A stretch of DNA of 64,000 nt. Origin: Crocodylus rhombifer. Lineage: Eukaryota > Chordata > Crocodylia > Crocodylidae. Under the pieces are notes generated by a model. The model made no database searches. It worked only from the letters and a program-made list of their open reading frames with translations, and was not told the DNA's origin. The stretch spans positions 323,249 through 387,248 of the forward strand of contig JAVSML010024348.1 of NCBI GenBank assembly GCA_038503035.1, given 5' to 3'. Both the position numbers and the translations under genes were made by a program. Every line of letters starts with the position of its first letter. The stretch's first letter is position 1. Below are positions 1 to 11,560 of the stretch, piece after piece.

Positions 1-94
1 ATAGTTCTGTCTGAAGCAAATAGCAGTGTAGGGAAAACTTCAGCTCAGGTCATATTTACCCAAGTTATGAGCAACTGAAAAGGGTCTTATAGGC

Positions 95-282
95 TAGGGA
101 CAGACATTACACATAAACTGGTTTAAGTGATCAGAAACTGGTTTAAACCTGTAACAGAACAGATGTTCAGTGCACATAAACCAGTTTGAGAATGGCTGAA
201 ACCGGTTTGAGATAAATCTGGTTGAATGTAGTATCAGACTTAACTGATTTGGCCCAAACTGGTTTAAGCAATGCCTGTCCCA
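95..282. mobile_element. Small inverted-repeat DNA element (MITE), TAGGGACAG family
   Basis: The ends form an imperfect inverted repeat: TAGGGACAGACATTAC on the left and, read from the other strand, TGGGACAGGCATTGC on the right. The inside repeats the phrase AAACTGGTTTAA and its complement several times. A second copy with the same ends and the same internal phrase lies near 22.95-23.07 kb. No convincing 8-bp target duplication is seen, so the superfamily is not assigned. Confidence 0.6.
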
Positions 283-1525
283 GGCCTGTTGCTGGTTTAA
301 GATAAATCAGACTCCTCCAGCATCCTGGCACGCTCTTGGGTTTGGTGGGACTCTCTGTTCCACAGCAGGGCTGGCCCCTCCCCTCTGCTCTCTAGCCAGA
401 GCAGGAGCAGGGTTTGGCCAGATGCTGGCCTGTCACGGCCCCTGAGCCAAATTTATCCCTCCCCTCTCCCTACCCTCCCTCCTCTGGTAAACCCTGGGGA
501 TCACAGTTGCTGTTTGCCAGCCCCAGCCATACCTCCATGGCTTGCCTACAAACAGGCAAGGATGGAGTTAATCACTCCCTCTGTCCCCTCTCTCCCCCAG
601 CACACCAGGGCTTTGGCTGCAGCCTGTGTGGCTTGCACAGTGGAGCAGGGGAGAGAAGCAAGTGGATCTGTTGCAGATCCAAACCCTGCTGCAGCTCTGA
701 GCGCAGAGTTAAGACTTGCAGGACCAGACTGAGAGGTGAAAAGTGTTGGCATAGACCTGACAATCAGTCATCAGTGGTCACATGTGCTGGAGATTTAGTT
801 AAGAGAAGTTGCACCAAAGAATGCAGAGAACTACATTTACATTATAAAGCAGAACATGTAAACAAAGCCTTTCTGAATGTCTGGCTGTAAGGATTAGTAA
901 GACGAACTCTTGTTTTACTAGTTTACATTTTAAGTTAGACTAAGTTGTGTATGCTCTGTTTTACTGGGCCATATCTTAGCTTAGGCAAAGACTTTTGGTA
1001 GTTCCTTGCTGTATGCTTTGCAAATTGCTGTGTTCAATACCTTGCTTCAGAGAAATGTCTTTTTCCTCATCTCCTGTGGGGCTGGTGCCTGGCCACACTC
1101 ACTCCACCCCAGCAGGAAGGGGTGAAATCCTTAGCTCCTCCCCTTTGGCAGTGGCTGGCGGGCATGCTCTAGCACTCCTCGGCTTCTGGCTTGAGCCACT
1201 GGAGGCATGTGCCTGCATTTCCTTTTTTAACAGACCACGTCTGTCCAGTAATTAATCGTGTAAGCTGCATAGCCTAGACTAACTTGCAACGAGCGAGTGA
1301 ATTCAGGCTTGGGCTTTTTGAATGTCTGTCCCTAGCCATAAGGCAACCCACAGAGAGGTGGAGCTAACAGCTCTGCGTAGTGTATAATTACCAGGCCTGG
1401 AGTGGTGGAGGGTGGGCAGCGGGCCCAAGCCCAGGCCCAGAGTGGTGGTGAGGCAGGGGGTGGGGGCCAGAGGTGGGGCTCCATCCCCGCCCACCCCCTC
1501 ATCATCCTTGATGGGCAGTTTGCTA

Positions 1526-1532
<7 letters not shown>
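283..1532. other. No gene or repeat recognised
   Basis: Unique-looking DNA. Open frames here (for example 414-890) have no recognisable domain and overlap on both strands, so they are taken as chance. Confidence 0.5.

Positions 1533-1573
<41 letters not shown>
1533..1573. repeat. CA dinucleotide microsatellite
   Basis: A run of about 20 CA units following a short ATATAT tract. Open frames reading poly-Thr-His or poly-Cys-Val across it are translation artefacts. Confidence 0.95.
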
Positions 1574-1575
<2 letters not shown>

Positions 1576-3032
1576 TTGGAGAAAGGTTCAAGAAGTATTA
1601 AACTTGGGAGTAAGAGGTAGTGAGGTTTGTGAAGGTCTTGACATAATTCTGTGCTCCACACATGCAAGTTTTTTCTTTGTTGTTGAAAGATCCGTTTTGC
1701 CCCAAGAATGTAGTTGTCAGCCATCAACTCCATCCTGGTATTCTAGATAGCCATTCAGATATTTTGGGCCCATGTCATAGAACTATTTGATACTAAGGAC
1801 CAAGATATTTGATTTGATACTCTATGGGGTACATGCCATTTGCTTGCTGTACTGTCTTGAGGTTCCTAAGCTTTGCTGTCTTCCTACTCAAGTACATCTC
1901 CTTGTTGTAGTCCAGTCAAGAGATGACAAATGTATGACTAACTAAAGCGACACTATCATCTACCAGAATGGGAAAGAATCTGCTGATCAACTGGAGAGGG
2001 CAGAAAGTGCTAGTAATAGATGTGAACTCTGTGGCAGAATGCCACCTCTGTCTCTCCCCAAAAACTCTGCTAAGTGACCACTTGGTTAACATGGTCACTG
2101 CAAAGGGCAGACATCCCATGGGCTCTTTAGGTAACCCTGAGTTGTAACCTGAGTTGGATACATGTCTGAGGGAGCAGGAAAACCTTCTTCCTCTACCTAT
2201 GTGACTGACATCACATACCTGGGTGAGGGCCTTTGGGCTGCCTATTTTTCTGAGCAATGCCAGTCTACCCGGCAACCAGTGATGCCTTTCAAATTGGTTG
2301 GCTGGCAGCCAACAGATGCTGTTCTCCTTTGGACCAGGTAAATGAGGTCATAAGGGCTATATAAGTTAAGGACTCCACAGGAGGAGGGGAGGTAGTCATG
2401 ATGAAAACTCAAAGAGAAAAGAGCTGGACCATCTGAAACTTGCTGTCTCTCTTGAAACTCATGATCAATGAACTTCCTGCCTCCCGGGGGAATCTCCACC
2501 TGCCTCTGGATGATACTCATAAGCTACCTGAGATCTAACTAAATATATAGCTTACAGTAACTAATGCATGATCAAAGGCTACCCAGCCACCCTGTTTGCT
2601 CTATGGGATTTCTCTGATATTACTCTACCCTGTACCCTATTCCAAACCTACTACTTGTAACCAATAATGTTCTCCTTTGTCCCTAGCATGAGAGACTTAG
2701 TGAGAGTGGGATGCCTTGGGGTCTCCTTGGTTCAGCTGACTAAGGGAGACCACTATTTGTCCTTCAGACTGAGGGAAGCACCCCAAGTTCTTGAAATGGG
2801 TCGAGTACCCTCAAGGGCTACTAGGCCTGTGTTTCCCAGGGGGCACAGAGATCCTGGGTGGTGGCGGCATTACCCACAGGCTAGTGGGTATGCTCCAGGA
2901 AGAGGGTTGGCCAGACATGAGGCACCCCCAGGGAGGCACTCAGAGCCTGGAAGGTGGTTGGGTTCAGTGAGGTGGGTGGCTTAGCACAGGAGCATCCCCT
3001 ACTGACCCACCACAAGCTCAACATCAGCAAGG
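1574..3032. other. No gene or repeat recognised
   Basis: No coding, RNA or repeat signal could be recognised. The short open frames at 1916-2275, 2242-2520 and 2667-2984 carry no known motif. Confidence 0.45.
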
Positions 3033-3118
3033 CATAGTTTCATAGTTTCTAGGGTCGGAAGGGACCTGAGCAGATCATCTAATCCGACCCCCTGCCATGG
3101 CAGGAAAGAATACTGGGG

Positions 3119-6063
3119 TCAAACGACCCCAGCAAGATGTGCATCTAACCTCCTCTTAAACACCCCCAGGGTAGAAGCCTGCACCACTTCTCTTGGAAGT
3201 TGGTTCCAGACCCTAGCCGCCCTGACAGTGAAGTAGCGCCTCCTGATATCTAACCTAAACCTACCCTCTGCCAGCTTGTGACCGTTATTCCTGGTCACTC
3301 CTGGCGGTGCTTGGGGGAACAGTGACTCCCCCAATGCCTGCTGATCCCCCCTGACTAGTTTATAACAGGAAACAAGATCCCCCCTCAGCCTTCTCTTGTG
3401 GAGGCTGAACAGGTTCGGGTCCCGTAGCCTCTCCTCATAGGGCCTGCCCTGTTGTCCCCTGATCATGCGAGTGGCCCTCCTCTGGACCCTCTCCATGCTG
3501 TCAACATCCCTCTGGAAGTGTGGCGCCCAGAACTGGACGCAGTACTCCAGCTGCGGCCTGACCAGTGCCGCATAGAGGGGGAGGATCACCTCTTTGGACC
3601 TGCTTGAGATGAATCTGTGGATGCATGACAAGGTATGGTTGGCCTTCCTAACTGCCTCTCCACACTGCTGGCCCATGTTCATCCTGGAGTCAGTGATGAC
3701 CCCAAGATCCTTTTCCACCTCCGTGCTGACAAGAGGGGAGTTCCCTAACCTGTAGGTATGGTGCCGACTGTTCCTCCCCAGGTGCATCACCTTGCACTTG
3801 TCTGTGTTGAAACTCATCCTATTCTCATCCGCCCACCCTTGTAATCTGTCTAGGTCTGATTGTAGCCTGTTGCATCCTTCCAGTGTGCCCATGTCCCCCC
3901 ACATCTTAGTGTCATCAGCAAATTTGAACAGGGTGCTGTTTACCCCCTCGTCCAAATCACTGATGAAGATGTTGAACAGCGCGGGCCCGAGGACCGAGCC
4001 CTGGGGGACCCCACTGCCCACGTCCTTCCAGGTTGAGAAGGACCCATCCACTACCACCCTCTGGGTGCAGCCCTCCAGCCAGTTGGCGACCCATTTGACT
4101 GTGTTGGTGTCTACACCACAGTCCCCCAGTTTCTTAATGAGAACGGGGTGAGAGACAGTGTCAAAAGCCTTCTGGAAGTCCAGGAAGACTATGTCCACTG
4201 CTACCCCTGCATCTAATGATCTGGTGATCTGATCATAAAAGGCCACCAGGTTGGTCTGACAGGACCTACCACTGATGAACCCGTGTTGGTTGCCCCTAAG
4301 CATGCAGTCCCCTGCTGGCCCCTCCTGGATGTGTGCCAACATAATTTTCTCGAACAGCTTGCCTAGGATCGAGGTAAGACTAACCAGCCTATAGTTTCCC
4401 GGGTCCTCCTTCCTGCCTTTTTTGAAGATGGGGACCACGTTGGCCCTCTTCCAGTCCTCCGGTACCTCACCAGAGCACCACGAGTGCTCGTAAAGCCCTG
4501 CCAGGGGGCTTGCAATGACCTCGGCCAGTTCCTTTAGAACTCTAGGGTGGAGATCATCCGGGCCGGCTGACTTGAATACATCCAACCCCTCCAGAAGCTC
4601 CCTAACTAAATCCTCGCTAACCCGTGGCCTAGGTGTGCCTCTCCGGGGGGCCCAGCAAGGAGGTGGCTTTTCTGGTCCCTACTTAGGAAGACAGAGGCAA
4701 AGAAATCATTAAACATGTTAGCTTTGCCATCTGGTGTGACAACCAAGTTTCCCAATGTGTCCTGCAAGGGCCCCACATTACCCAGGACCTTCTTTTTACC
4801 CCCTATGTATTTAAAAAAGGATTTCTTATTGTCCTTAATCTGGGAAGCTAGTCCCAGTTCCATCTCTGCCTTGGCCTTCCTAACTACCCCTCTACATCCC
4901 CAAGCAACTACAGAATAGTCCTCCCTGGTGATGACCCCTTCTTTCCATTGGGTGTAAGCCTCCTTTTTAGCAAGGAGACATTCCCAGATGCTTTTGGTGA
5001 GCCATGGAGGCTTGTGTGCTCTCCTGCTCCCTTTGATCCTCGTTGGGATTACCTTCCTTTGGGCTTGGAGGATCGTCTCCTTAAGGAGAGACCACTCTCC
5101 TTGGACACCTGGCTCCCCTCCCCGCTGGGACCTCAGCGCTACAACTATCCTCCTTATCTCGTTGAAGTTTGCCCTCCTAAAATCTAGGGCCGCTGCCTTA
5201 CTGCAGGCCTTTGCCACCTTGTGCTGGATGGTGAATTCCAGCAGGCGATGATCGGTGTTGCCCAGGTGGTCGAGCACCCGCAGCCCCCTCACCAGGTCAT
5301 CACCCGTGGCCAGCAATAGGTCCAACAAGGCGTCTCCCCTGGTGGGGCTGTGCACCTCCTGGGTTAGATGGAGGTCCTGCACTCTGGCCAAGAACCTACA
5401 TGAGCGTTCAGACCTGGCTGACTGTTCTTCCCAGCAGATGTCCGGGAAGTTCAGGTCCCCCATGACTACCACATCCTTAGCCTTTACTACCTCATCCTTA
5501 GCCTTTACTACCTCTGTGAGCTGACCCAAGAATTCCTGGTCAAGCTCTTCTCCCTGGTTGGGAGGTCTGTAGTAGACTCCCACCATTAAGTCTCTTTCCC
5601 CTCGACTGCCTTGTACTCTAACCCAAAGCACTTCAGAGTGCCCCTCCCCTGACTCCTTGCTAATTGACAAGGATGTGTATTCCTCCTTAATATAGAGTGC
5701 CACGCCCCCACCTCTCTTTCCTGTCCTGTCCCCCCTGTACAGCCTATAGCCCTTGACATTCACCGCCCAATCATGCGTTGCGTCCCACCACGTTTCCGTA
5801 ATCCCCACTATGTCCGGGCTGGTGTCAGCCAGCAGGAGGGTGAGTTCCTCCTGCTTGTTGCCCATACTACGAGTGTTTGTGTAGAGGCAATTGAGGCCTC
5901 CTGAGGATGTGTGTACTGACCGCCTAGTCTCAGCGTTACCCTGGCCCCTATCTCTTACCTGTTTATTTGCTTCGCTCATTGGTCTGGGCTGGGCTGTAGT
6001 TGTGGGTGCTGTTTGGTCTGGCAGTCTGATGTTTCCTCTGCCCTCATCCTCCCCTTCCCCCAA
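3119..6063 (-). pseudogene. CR1 ORF2: endonuclease and reverse transcriptase, one frame break
   Basis: Two long open stretches in different frames (6063-4606 and 4585-3119) make up one ORF2 of roughly 980 codons, with a frame change between about 4585 and 4640. The first part is an APE-type endonuclease: NTRSMGN (N63), ITETWWD (E90), GDLNFPD (D203, N205) and NTDHRLL (D271, H272), counted from the ATG at 6063. The second part is a reverse transcriptase: FLDFQKAFDTVSH, GVPQGSVLGPALFN and the catalytic FADD at 3922-3911. The C-terminus ends in a conserved CR1 block (RRYFTVRAARVWNQLP). The protein nicks target DNA and primes reverse transcription of the element RNA. All catalytic residues named are present, and the frame break is the main visible defect. 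A 21-bp tandem duplication lies at 5473-5514. Confidence 0.93.
5473..5514 (-). repeat. 21-bp tandem duplication inside CR1 endonuclease
   Basis: The unit ATCCTTAGCCTTTACTACCT(C) occurs twice in direct succession (5473-5493 and 5494-5514), adding seven residues (VVKAKDE then VVKAKDV) just before the GDLNFPD motif. It keeps the frame. Confidence 0.9.
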
Positions 6064-6068
6064 CGAGT

Positions 6069-7066
6069 CTAGTTTAAAGCCCGCCGAAGGAGGTCCGCCA
6101 ACCTAGAAGAGAACACACGTTTACCTTTAGAGGAAAGGTGGAGCCCATCCCATCCCAGCACGTCTCTTGTCGTGATGTGCTGGTCATGGCTGAGGAAGCC
6201 AAAGCCCTCCTCGAAGCACCATTCCTGCAGCCGCCAGTTGGTCTCCGCGATGCACGTTTCATGCCGTCTGCCTCATCCACTTACTGGCAGGATAGAAGAG
6301 AAAACCACCTGTGCGCCCATCTCCTTCAGCATGCACCGCAGAGCATGGTAGTCCTCCATCAGGCGATCAGAGCTCCTCCTGGCCGCATCGTTAGTGCCCA
6401 CATGGACTAGGACCATAGGGTAATAATTGGTGGGCTGGATTACGGTTTGGTGCATCCCGTTCACGTCCTGAATCCTCGCTCCAAGTAGGCAGTATACCTT
6501 GCGTGCCGAGGGGTCCCGGCGACAGATGGAGCCCTCCGTACCTCTCAGGATGGAGTCACCAATGACAATCATGCGACGCTTCTTCCTCCTAGCCTTCTTG
6601 CCTCCTTCAGCTTGCATGGGACGCGGTGAGCATGGAGTTGCCTCCTCCCTGGTTTTGTCCTCTCTGTCCTCCTCCTCCAGGGCTGCCAGGACTTCGTACC
6701 TGTTCTCCAGCCGGACTGGAGGAACTGGTGCCGCCGTGTCTCGAGCAGCCCTGGCACGGGAGGTGACTCATCTTGAGCAGTGGAGGGCTCACCTTGAGGT
6801 GCATCCTCCTTGGTCGTACAACCCTGCAGGGAAAGAAAATATCTGTCAATTTCCTCCTCTGCCTCCCTGATTCCCCTCAGCCTGCTAACCTCCCCCTGGA
6901 GCTCCCTCACCCACGCCTCCAGGGCCCTAAGGCGGGCGCCTGCAGGACAGGTGTGGGGGTCTCCAGTCCCTGCCCCCCCAGGCCTTGCTGGGCAGCTCCC
7001 ACAGGCCAGGGGGTTGGGGGACGCCAGCCCCCCCGTGGGCTCCGTCTGGGTGGAGGCCTCGGACAA
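6069..7066 (-). pseudogene. CR1 ORF1: coiled coil plus SGNH esterase domain, broken
   Basis: The start is ATG at 7066 (MSEASTQTEPTGG). The N-terminal part has a short leucine-rich coiled-coil stretch (LRALEAWVRELQGEVSRLRG). The C-terminal part is an SGNH/GDSL-type esterase, as known in CR1 ORF1: VIGDSILRG (block I serine), HVGTNDA (block III) and DGLHLS (block V Asp-x-x-His). The reading frame changes between about 6700 and 6770. A TGA at 6275-6273 interrupts the esterase where a Trp codon is expected, so this is one base from an open frame. The ORF stops with TAG at 6071-6069, five bases before the ORF2 ATG. In CR1 this protein is thought to bind element RNA and possibly membranes or lipid; that role is from family knowledge. 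Confidence 0.88.
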
Positions 7067-7540
7067 GCCCCGGGAAGGCCGCGCCCCCAGGCAGGGGCCC
7101 TGGCAGCACTTCGTGTCGACGCCATCGTAGGAGTCGCTGAGTTTCTAGCTGAGTTCGGGTCCTCTGCCCCGCGCTAACACGAGTCAGCCTCTGGGCCCCT
7201 CCTGCTCCTCTGCCAGCGCAAACGCCGGCGCACTCTTACAGACCGTGCCTGTTTGCGCGCTCTGTTCACACGGCTTGGGAGCGCGGCTGCCTATCGGCTC
7301 AGCTAAGAGGGATCCGGGAGGCTTCCCCTCTGGATCCGGCTCAGCTGCGTTGGTCCCTCTGCCCCACTTACCTTAGGGGGATCAGCTGCTGCTGCCCCCG
7401 ATGCTGCTGCGTTCGCTTCTGCTGCTCTTGCCTCCTCTCCGGGTCAGGTAAGGGGGCACACGTGTGTGTAAGACACACGTGTGCCTGTGTCCTTCCTCTC
7501 CCCACTGCTCCTAGCTCCCGAGCACTCCTCCCCTATAGGC
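7067..7540 (-). promoter_or_regulatory. CR1 5' UTR / internal promoter region
   Basis: GC- and CpG-rich leader upstream (on the minus strand) of ORF1. It includes a short palindrome with CACACGTGTG on both arms at about 7457-7485. Internal promoters in this position are known for LINEs. The promoter activity and the exact 5' end are inferred. Confidence 0.5.
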
Positions 7541-8095
7541 CAAACTGAGTGTGAGCATGTACCTTCAGCCAAAAAGGGTATTACCGTAGTTGCAAACTTA
7601 ATGTTTTATGCAGACTAGCATAACCTCTGTTTATCTTGCTTGGATTCAGTTTCAGCCAGTTGTTCTGCACCAGTAAGCTGATCTTGTCCAAGCCCTGGAA
7701 GCGACCTTGGTTGGTAGTTGCACGGTCATGTGTGGTGAAGGAGAAGTGCATCTGTGTTTCTTCTGTTTATTGCTGGCACTTGAGTCTACGCTCATCTGGC
7801 CAATTCACCTGATGGCTGCAGCAAGATGTTGAATAGGACTGAAAAGAGAATTGATGCTTAGAAGATTCCAGCAGTAAGAAACCTAGTGGTGATCTAGATG
7901 ATTATTAATACTATTACTAATACTACTAGAAAATGACTCAAACTGCTATGACTATGTCAGATGTTAATGTGGTTTGCTTCACACAAAGCTGTAGACAATA
8001 CTGCTTCTACATGGAATTTTTTCAGACCATTTCAGTGGGAGCTGGATGTCCTTATGCATGTAGAGACCAAATGACCTGATCCAATTTGCAACTAA
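7541..8095. other. No gene or repeat recognised
   Basis: Unique-looking AT-rich DNA between the CR1 and a small hAT element. Confidence 0.45.
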
Positions 8096-8103
8096 ATCAT
8101 TAG

Positions 8104-8265
8104 CAGGGCCAGATTAACACATAGGCAAACAACGCACATGCCTAGGACCCTAAGGGAAGAAGGGAACCAGCTGTGTTTATTTTACATATTATAATAATAA
8201 AGTGAAAAAGTGGGGGCCCCACAAGTTTGTTTGCCTAGGGGACACTAAAGAGTTAATAGGCCCCG
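8104..8265. mobile_element. Non-autonomous hAT element, 162 bp, perfect 8-bp TSD
   Basis: The ends CAGGGCCAGATTAAC and GTTAATAGGCCCCG are inverted copies. The element is flanked by the identical octamer ATCATTAG at 8096-8103 and 8266-8273. An 8-bp target duplication with C/TAGNG ends is the hallmark of the hAT superfamily. No coding capacity. Confidence 0.88.
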
Positions 8266-8273
8266 ATCATTAG

Positions 8274-10130
8274 TAAGACTCCCATTGATTTTAATGGGAT
8301 CTGGATTGGGCTGCATGGGCTTCTGTGATGTTGTAAAGGATTAACCAATTAGCTGTGAGTCTATCACAACATTCGAAGAAATGGAACAACAGATCTAAAA
8401 TGGAAAGACATTGATTAACAGCATGTGGGGGGGGGTTTCTAAGCAAAATGAAACGTAATAAAACTCTTAATTCTTTTTAATGCAAGTAGAAGTGGACTTT
8501 ATCAAGTTCCTTGCCTCCACCTCCCCCTGTCCCCCACCAAAAAAAAACCCTTTACCACCAAATAGCATTTTAAGTACTGTATTTTGTATGGCAAAATAAC
8601 ACCAAGACCACTGGGCAGTCAGAAACAGTAAGGTCTGTCATTTTGAAGCTTGGCACAAGACGTTTTCTAATCCTATCTTTGCCATTGACTTGCTTTTCCA
8701 AAGCTGCACTTCTTTAAAATGAGAATAAGATTCTTGCTTTAACACTAAGAGTAAATACAAAAAGCAATTTGTTACTATTAATTGATTTGGGACCTATTTT
8801 TCTGCTGGTATGAATTGGAGGCTTTGAAGCTGCATCATTTTTTTACTAGCAAACGTGTTTTTAAATTGAGGGTGTGAATAGCTAGGATGCTTTTACTGTC
8901 ATGAGCTAGAGCTATGAATGAGTAAAACAGATTTTCCAGAACAAGTGGTAAATGAAGGTTTAGCAACACCCCATTTACCAGCATTTTTTTCTCCATGTTG
9001 TACCTCTCCATTCATTCATCTTTCTCCCTTTTTGTCATCTCCTTTTTGTCATCTTTGTGCTTTTCCCTCTTTGAAGTACACTAGTTACCATGGGAACTGT
9101 AATATCATGGCTGGGGTGGAGCTTTGTGACAGCCAAAATGCAGTGTAGAGTAAATCTTTATAATAGTTTGCAAGGTATATTATCAGAGTTTGTATCAACT
9201 CCCTAGGGTTTGTGAAAATAAAGGCGTTTCTCCATAAATAAATAGCGGCGTTTCTCATTATATAGTGCATTGGTATTTTTGATATTTGTGCAGTTTAAAT
9301 AACACAAATGAAAACTAGTTGGGCTGAAATTCAGTAATGTCATTAAATAGACAAAAAATTCAGTAGATCCAATATTTTGTTTGGCCTGCACTTGCCAGAC
9401 TGTTAAATGCTTGTCCACTGCCTATACAGCAGCTTTTATTTTCATACACGTGTCCCTTTCAGAGTAAATTTGATGAGTTTTTGAAGACTGCAGACTCCAA
9501 GTGCATCATCATTGATTTGGGGCAAAATGGTATGAACTATTCAAAATAATGAGCCCTATCATTAATGTAAGTACAGTATTGCCATCCCTGCCTCTCCCAA
9601 AATGCTAGGAGAGTATGAATGCTGCATGGGCAAGATCAAAGCCATATCAGTTACACTGGTGCAAATCTAGAATAACTCTATTCAGGTTAATGGAGTTACT
9701 CTATCACTCTGCATGGTGAAGAGAAGATGGCTAAACAAAGGCTGGACCTCCCATCACAGAGCTGGGCTGGCACAGGCTACTAAAACAATGTAACCACAGC
9801 TGCTGGCCTGTGCATTCCTTGCTGCACTGTGCTTCAGGCATAAAGCCTTCAGTAGCTATGCATCTCCCCAGCCATTCTACTGCCTGCTGCAGATTGCGGC
9901 TCTTAGAGAAAGGGAGATTCAGTCTAGGGACCTGCGCGTGGGAGTGGGAGGAAGGAAGTGATGGGTTGATGCAGGAATTGCTGCATGGAATTCTACAGCC
10001 TGTGCTACACAGGAGGACAGAGAGGTGATCCTCAGGGCTCCTTGTGGTCTTAAAAGCTGTGGGTTCCTGAGCTCTACTTCCAGCTGTGATACAGATTCCT
10101 GTCTTTCACTCTGGGAAGTAGCGATGGGTC
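8274..10130. other. No gene or repeat recognised
   Basis: AT-rich unique DNA with simple homopolymer runs. Open frames of 60-76 codons here have no known motif. Confidence 0.45.
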
Positions 10131-10138
10131 ATATTTAT

Positions 10139-11220
10139 TAGGGCTGTGCAAATTGAATCAAGTGCTGATTCAATTTGCAGGAGATTCTGCCCCATTCGGT
10201 GGCCAAATCTCCAAATCCGAATTAAATCAGGGACTAATAAAAAGGTCCAAATCGATTCAAAGCTCGCTGACTCTTCAGAAAAGATTTGGAGAGCTTTGAT
10301 GATTCAGGCAGTCCCCAGTGGCTGCAGCAGGGAGCTGGAGCTGGACTTGGAGCTGGTTAGTAGTGGGGAGGGGCAGGGGAGCTGGAGGAGGGGGGACGGG
10401 ACCATGGAGGGACCCCTGCCAGACCCCAACCCCCTCCAGCTCTCCCATCCTCACAATGGCTGCCCTGCCCGCTCCAGCTCCTGGTTCTTTGAAAAAAAGC
10501 CCCGCTCACCAGCTGCTGCCGGCAGGGGGCGATCCGTGCTGCCCCCCTGCTGCCCCGTGCTGCATGGGGGGCTCTGTAACGAGTGCCCCAACCCCCCCTG
10601 CTCCCCCAGCCCCACGGCTCCCCACCTGCCCCAGCTCAGACCCTTTAAGAAAAAAAACCAAAAAAAACCCTGGGACTCACCAGCTCCTACAGCAGCCTCA
10701 GGGCTTCAGGGGCTTGTGGAAGAGCCTCCCACATTGTGCAGGGCAGTGGGGGGCAGTGGGGATCACCCCCCATGCCAGGCAGGAACTAGTGAGTCTGGGG
10801 GTTTGGGGTTTTTTTTTCCTTAAAGGGCCGGAGCTGGGGCATGTGGGTCAGCCATAGGGGCTGGGAGGTGGGCAGGGCTGGGACAGTGAGCAGGGGTCAG
10901 GGGGCTAGTGCACAGCCCCCCCCCCACAGTGTGGGACAGCGAGGGGCAGCAGGGATCACCCCCCGCCCAGCAGCACCGGCTGAGTCGGGGCTTTTTTTTT
11001 TTTCAAATGCCAGGAGCTGGGGCAGGCGGGGCAGCCATTGCCAGGGCTGGGAGAGTGGGTGGGGGACAGGCCTGGGTGATTTGGAGATCTGGCAGCCGCT
11101 GAATCTCCAAATCAGATTCAACCAAATTGATTTGGGACAGTGATTCGAATCACCAAATAAATCACTGTCCCCTGAATCGGCCTAATCTGAAGTGAATACT
11201 AGCAACTTTGCATGGGTCTA
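10139..11220. mobile_element. Long fold-back hAT-like element with GC-rich core
   Basis: Left end TAGGGCTGTGCAAAT. The right end read on the other strand is TAGACCCATGCAAAG. Flanking octamers are ATATTTAT (10131-10138) and ATATTTAC (11221-11228), 7 of 8 alike, as expected for an hAT insertion. Almost the whole element is an imperfect palindrome. The segment around 10445-10545 pairs with 10940-11045 (for example CCAGCTCCTGG with CCAGGAGCTGG, each next to an A-run or T-run and a GCCCC/GGGGC block). The segment around 10620-10690 pairs with 10790-10845 (CCCTTTAAG with CTTAAAGGG). The turn is near 10.73-10.75 kb. The outer arms are AT-rich, the inner arms strongly GC-rich. Open frames (10146-10823, 10318-10857) are by-products of the GC-rich arms. 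Confidence 0.82.
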
Positions 11221-11228
11221 ATATTTAC

Positions 11229-11560
11229 TTTTCTTCTTGGTGTGCTGTCAGAGGTAATTAATCAGAGTTTACCAGGAGACCAAAAACTGAAGCCTTGGGT
11301 ATTAATATTATTCTAGAAATATTTGCATCTCAGTGCTGTAGCCTCTCAGCGCTACAGTTTGGCACTCATGGTGTTTCTGCAAAAAGATTAACACAGACAA
11401 ACCCTTTGGGGTTTAGAGTCTCAATAAAATCAAAGGGATGTTGCAGTGGGCTAGGGGCCCAGTCATATAGAGCTAATAGCAAGAGCAGAACCCTCACTCA
11501 TCTTAATCTCTTGTTTATAGCCAGGCAGTGCTCTCAGTATCTTAGAACACGTATAAAAAG
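11229..11560. other. No gene or repeat recognised
   Basis: Unique-looking DNA. The 119-codon open frame beginning at 11295 has no recognisable domain. Confidence 0.4.

Larger units (their letters stand above)
3033..7540 (-). mobile_element. Nearly full-length CR1 LINE
   Basis: A non-LTR retrotransposon of the CR1 clade read on the minus strand. Its 3' end lies at about 3033-3055, with the short terminal repeat GAAACTAT typical of CR1 tails, and its 5' end is near 7.5 kb (uncertain by some tens of bases). In order it holds a GC-rich 5' UTR (about 7070-7540), ORF1 (7066-6069), a 5-base gap, ORF2 (6063-3119) and a short 3' UTR. About 4.5 kb is the expected size of a complete CR1. Most CR1 copies are short 5' truncations, so this copy is exceptional. 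It carries one visible stop and one frame change in ORF1 and one frame change in ORF2, so it appears dead but young. The 3' fragment at 39974-40313 is a close relative. Confidence 0.93.

Noticed and set aside
1303..1750. Cys-Val and Thr-His repeat proteins
   Set aside because: Translations of the CA microsatellite.
10146..10857. Long plus-strand open frames of 225 and 179 codons
   Set aside because: They follow the GC-rich arm of the fold-back element. Two frames are open at once and the residues are Pro/Ser/Gly-rich without motifs.
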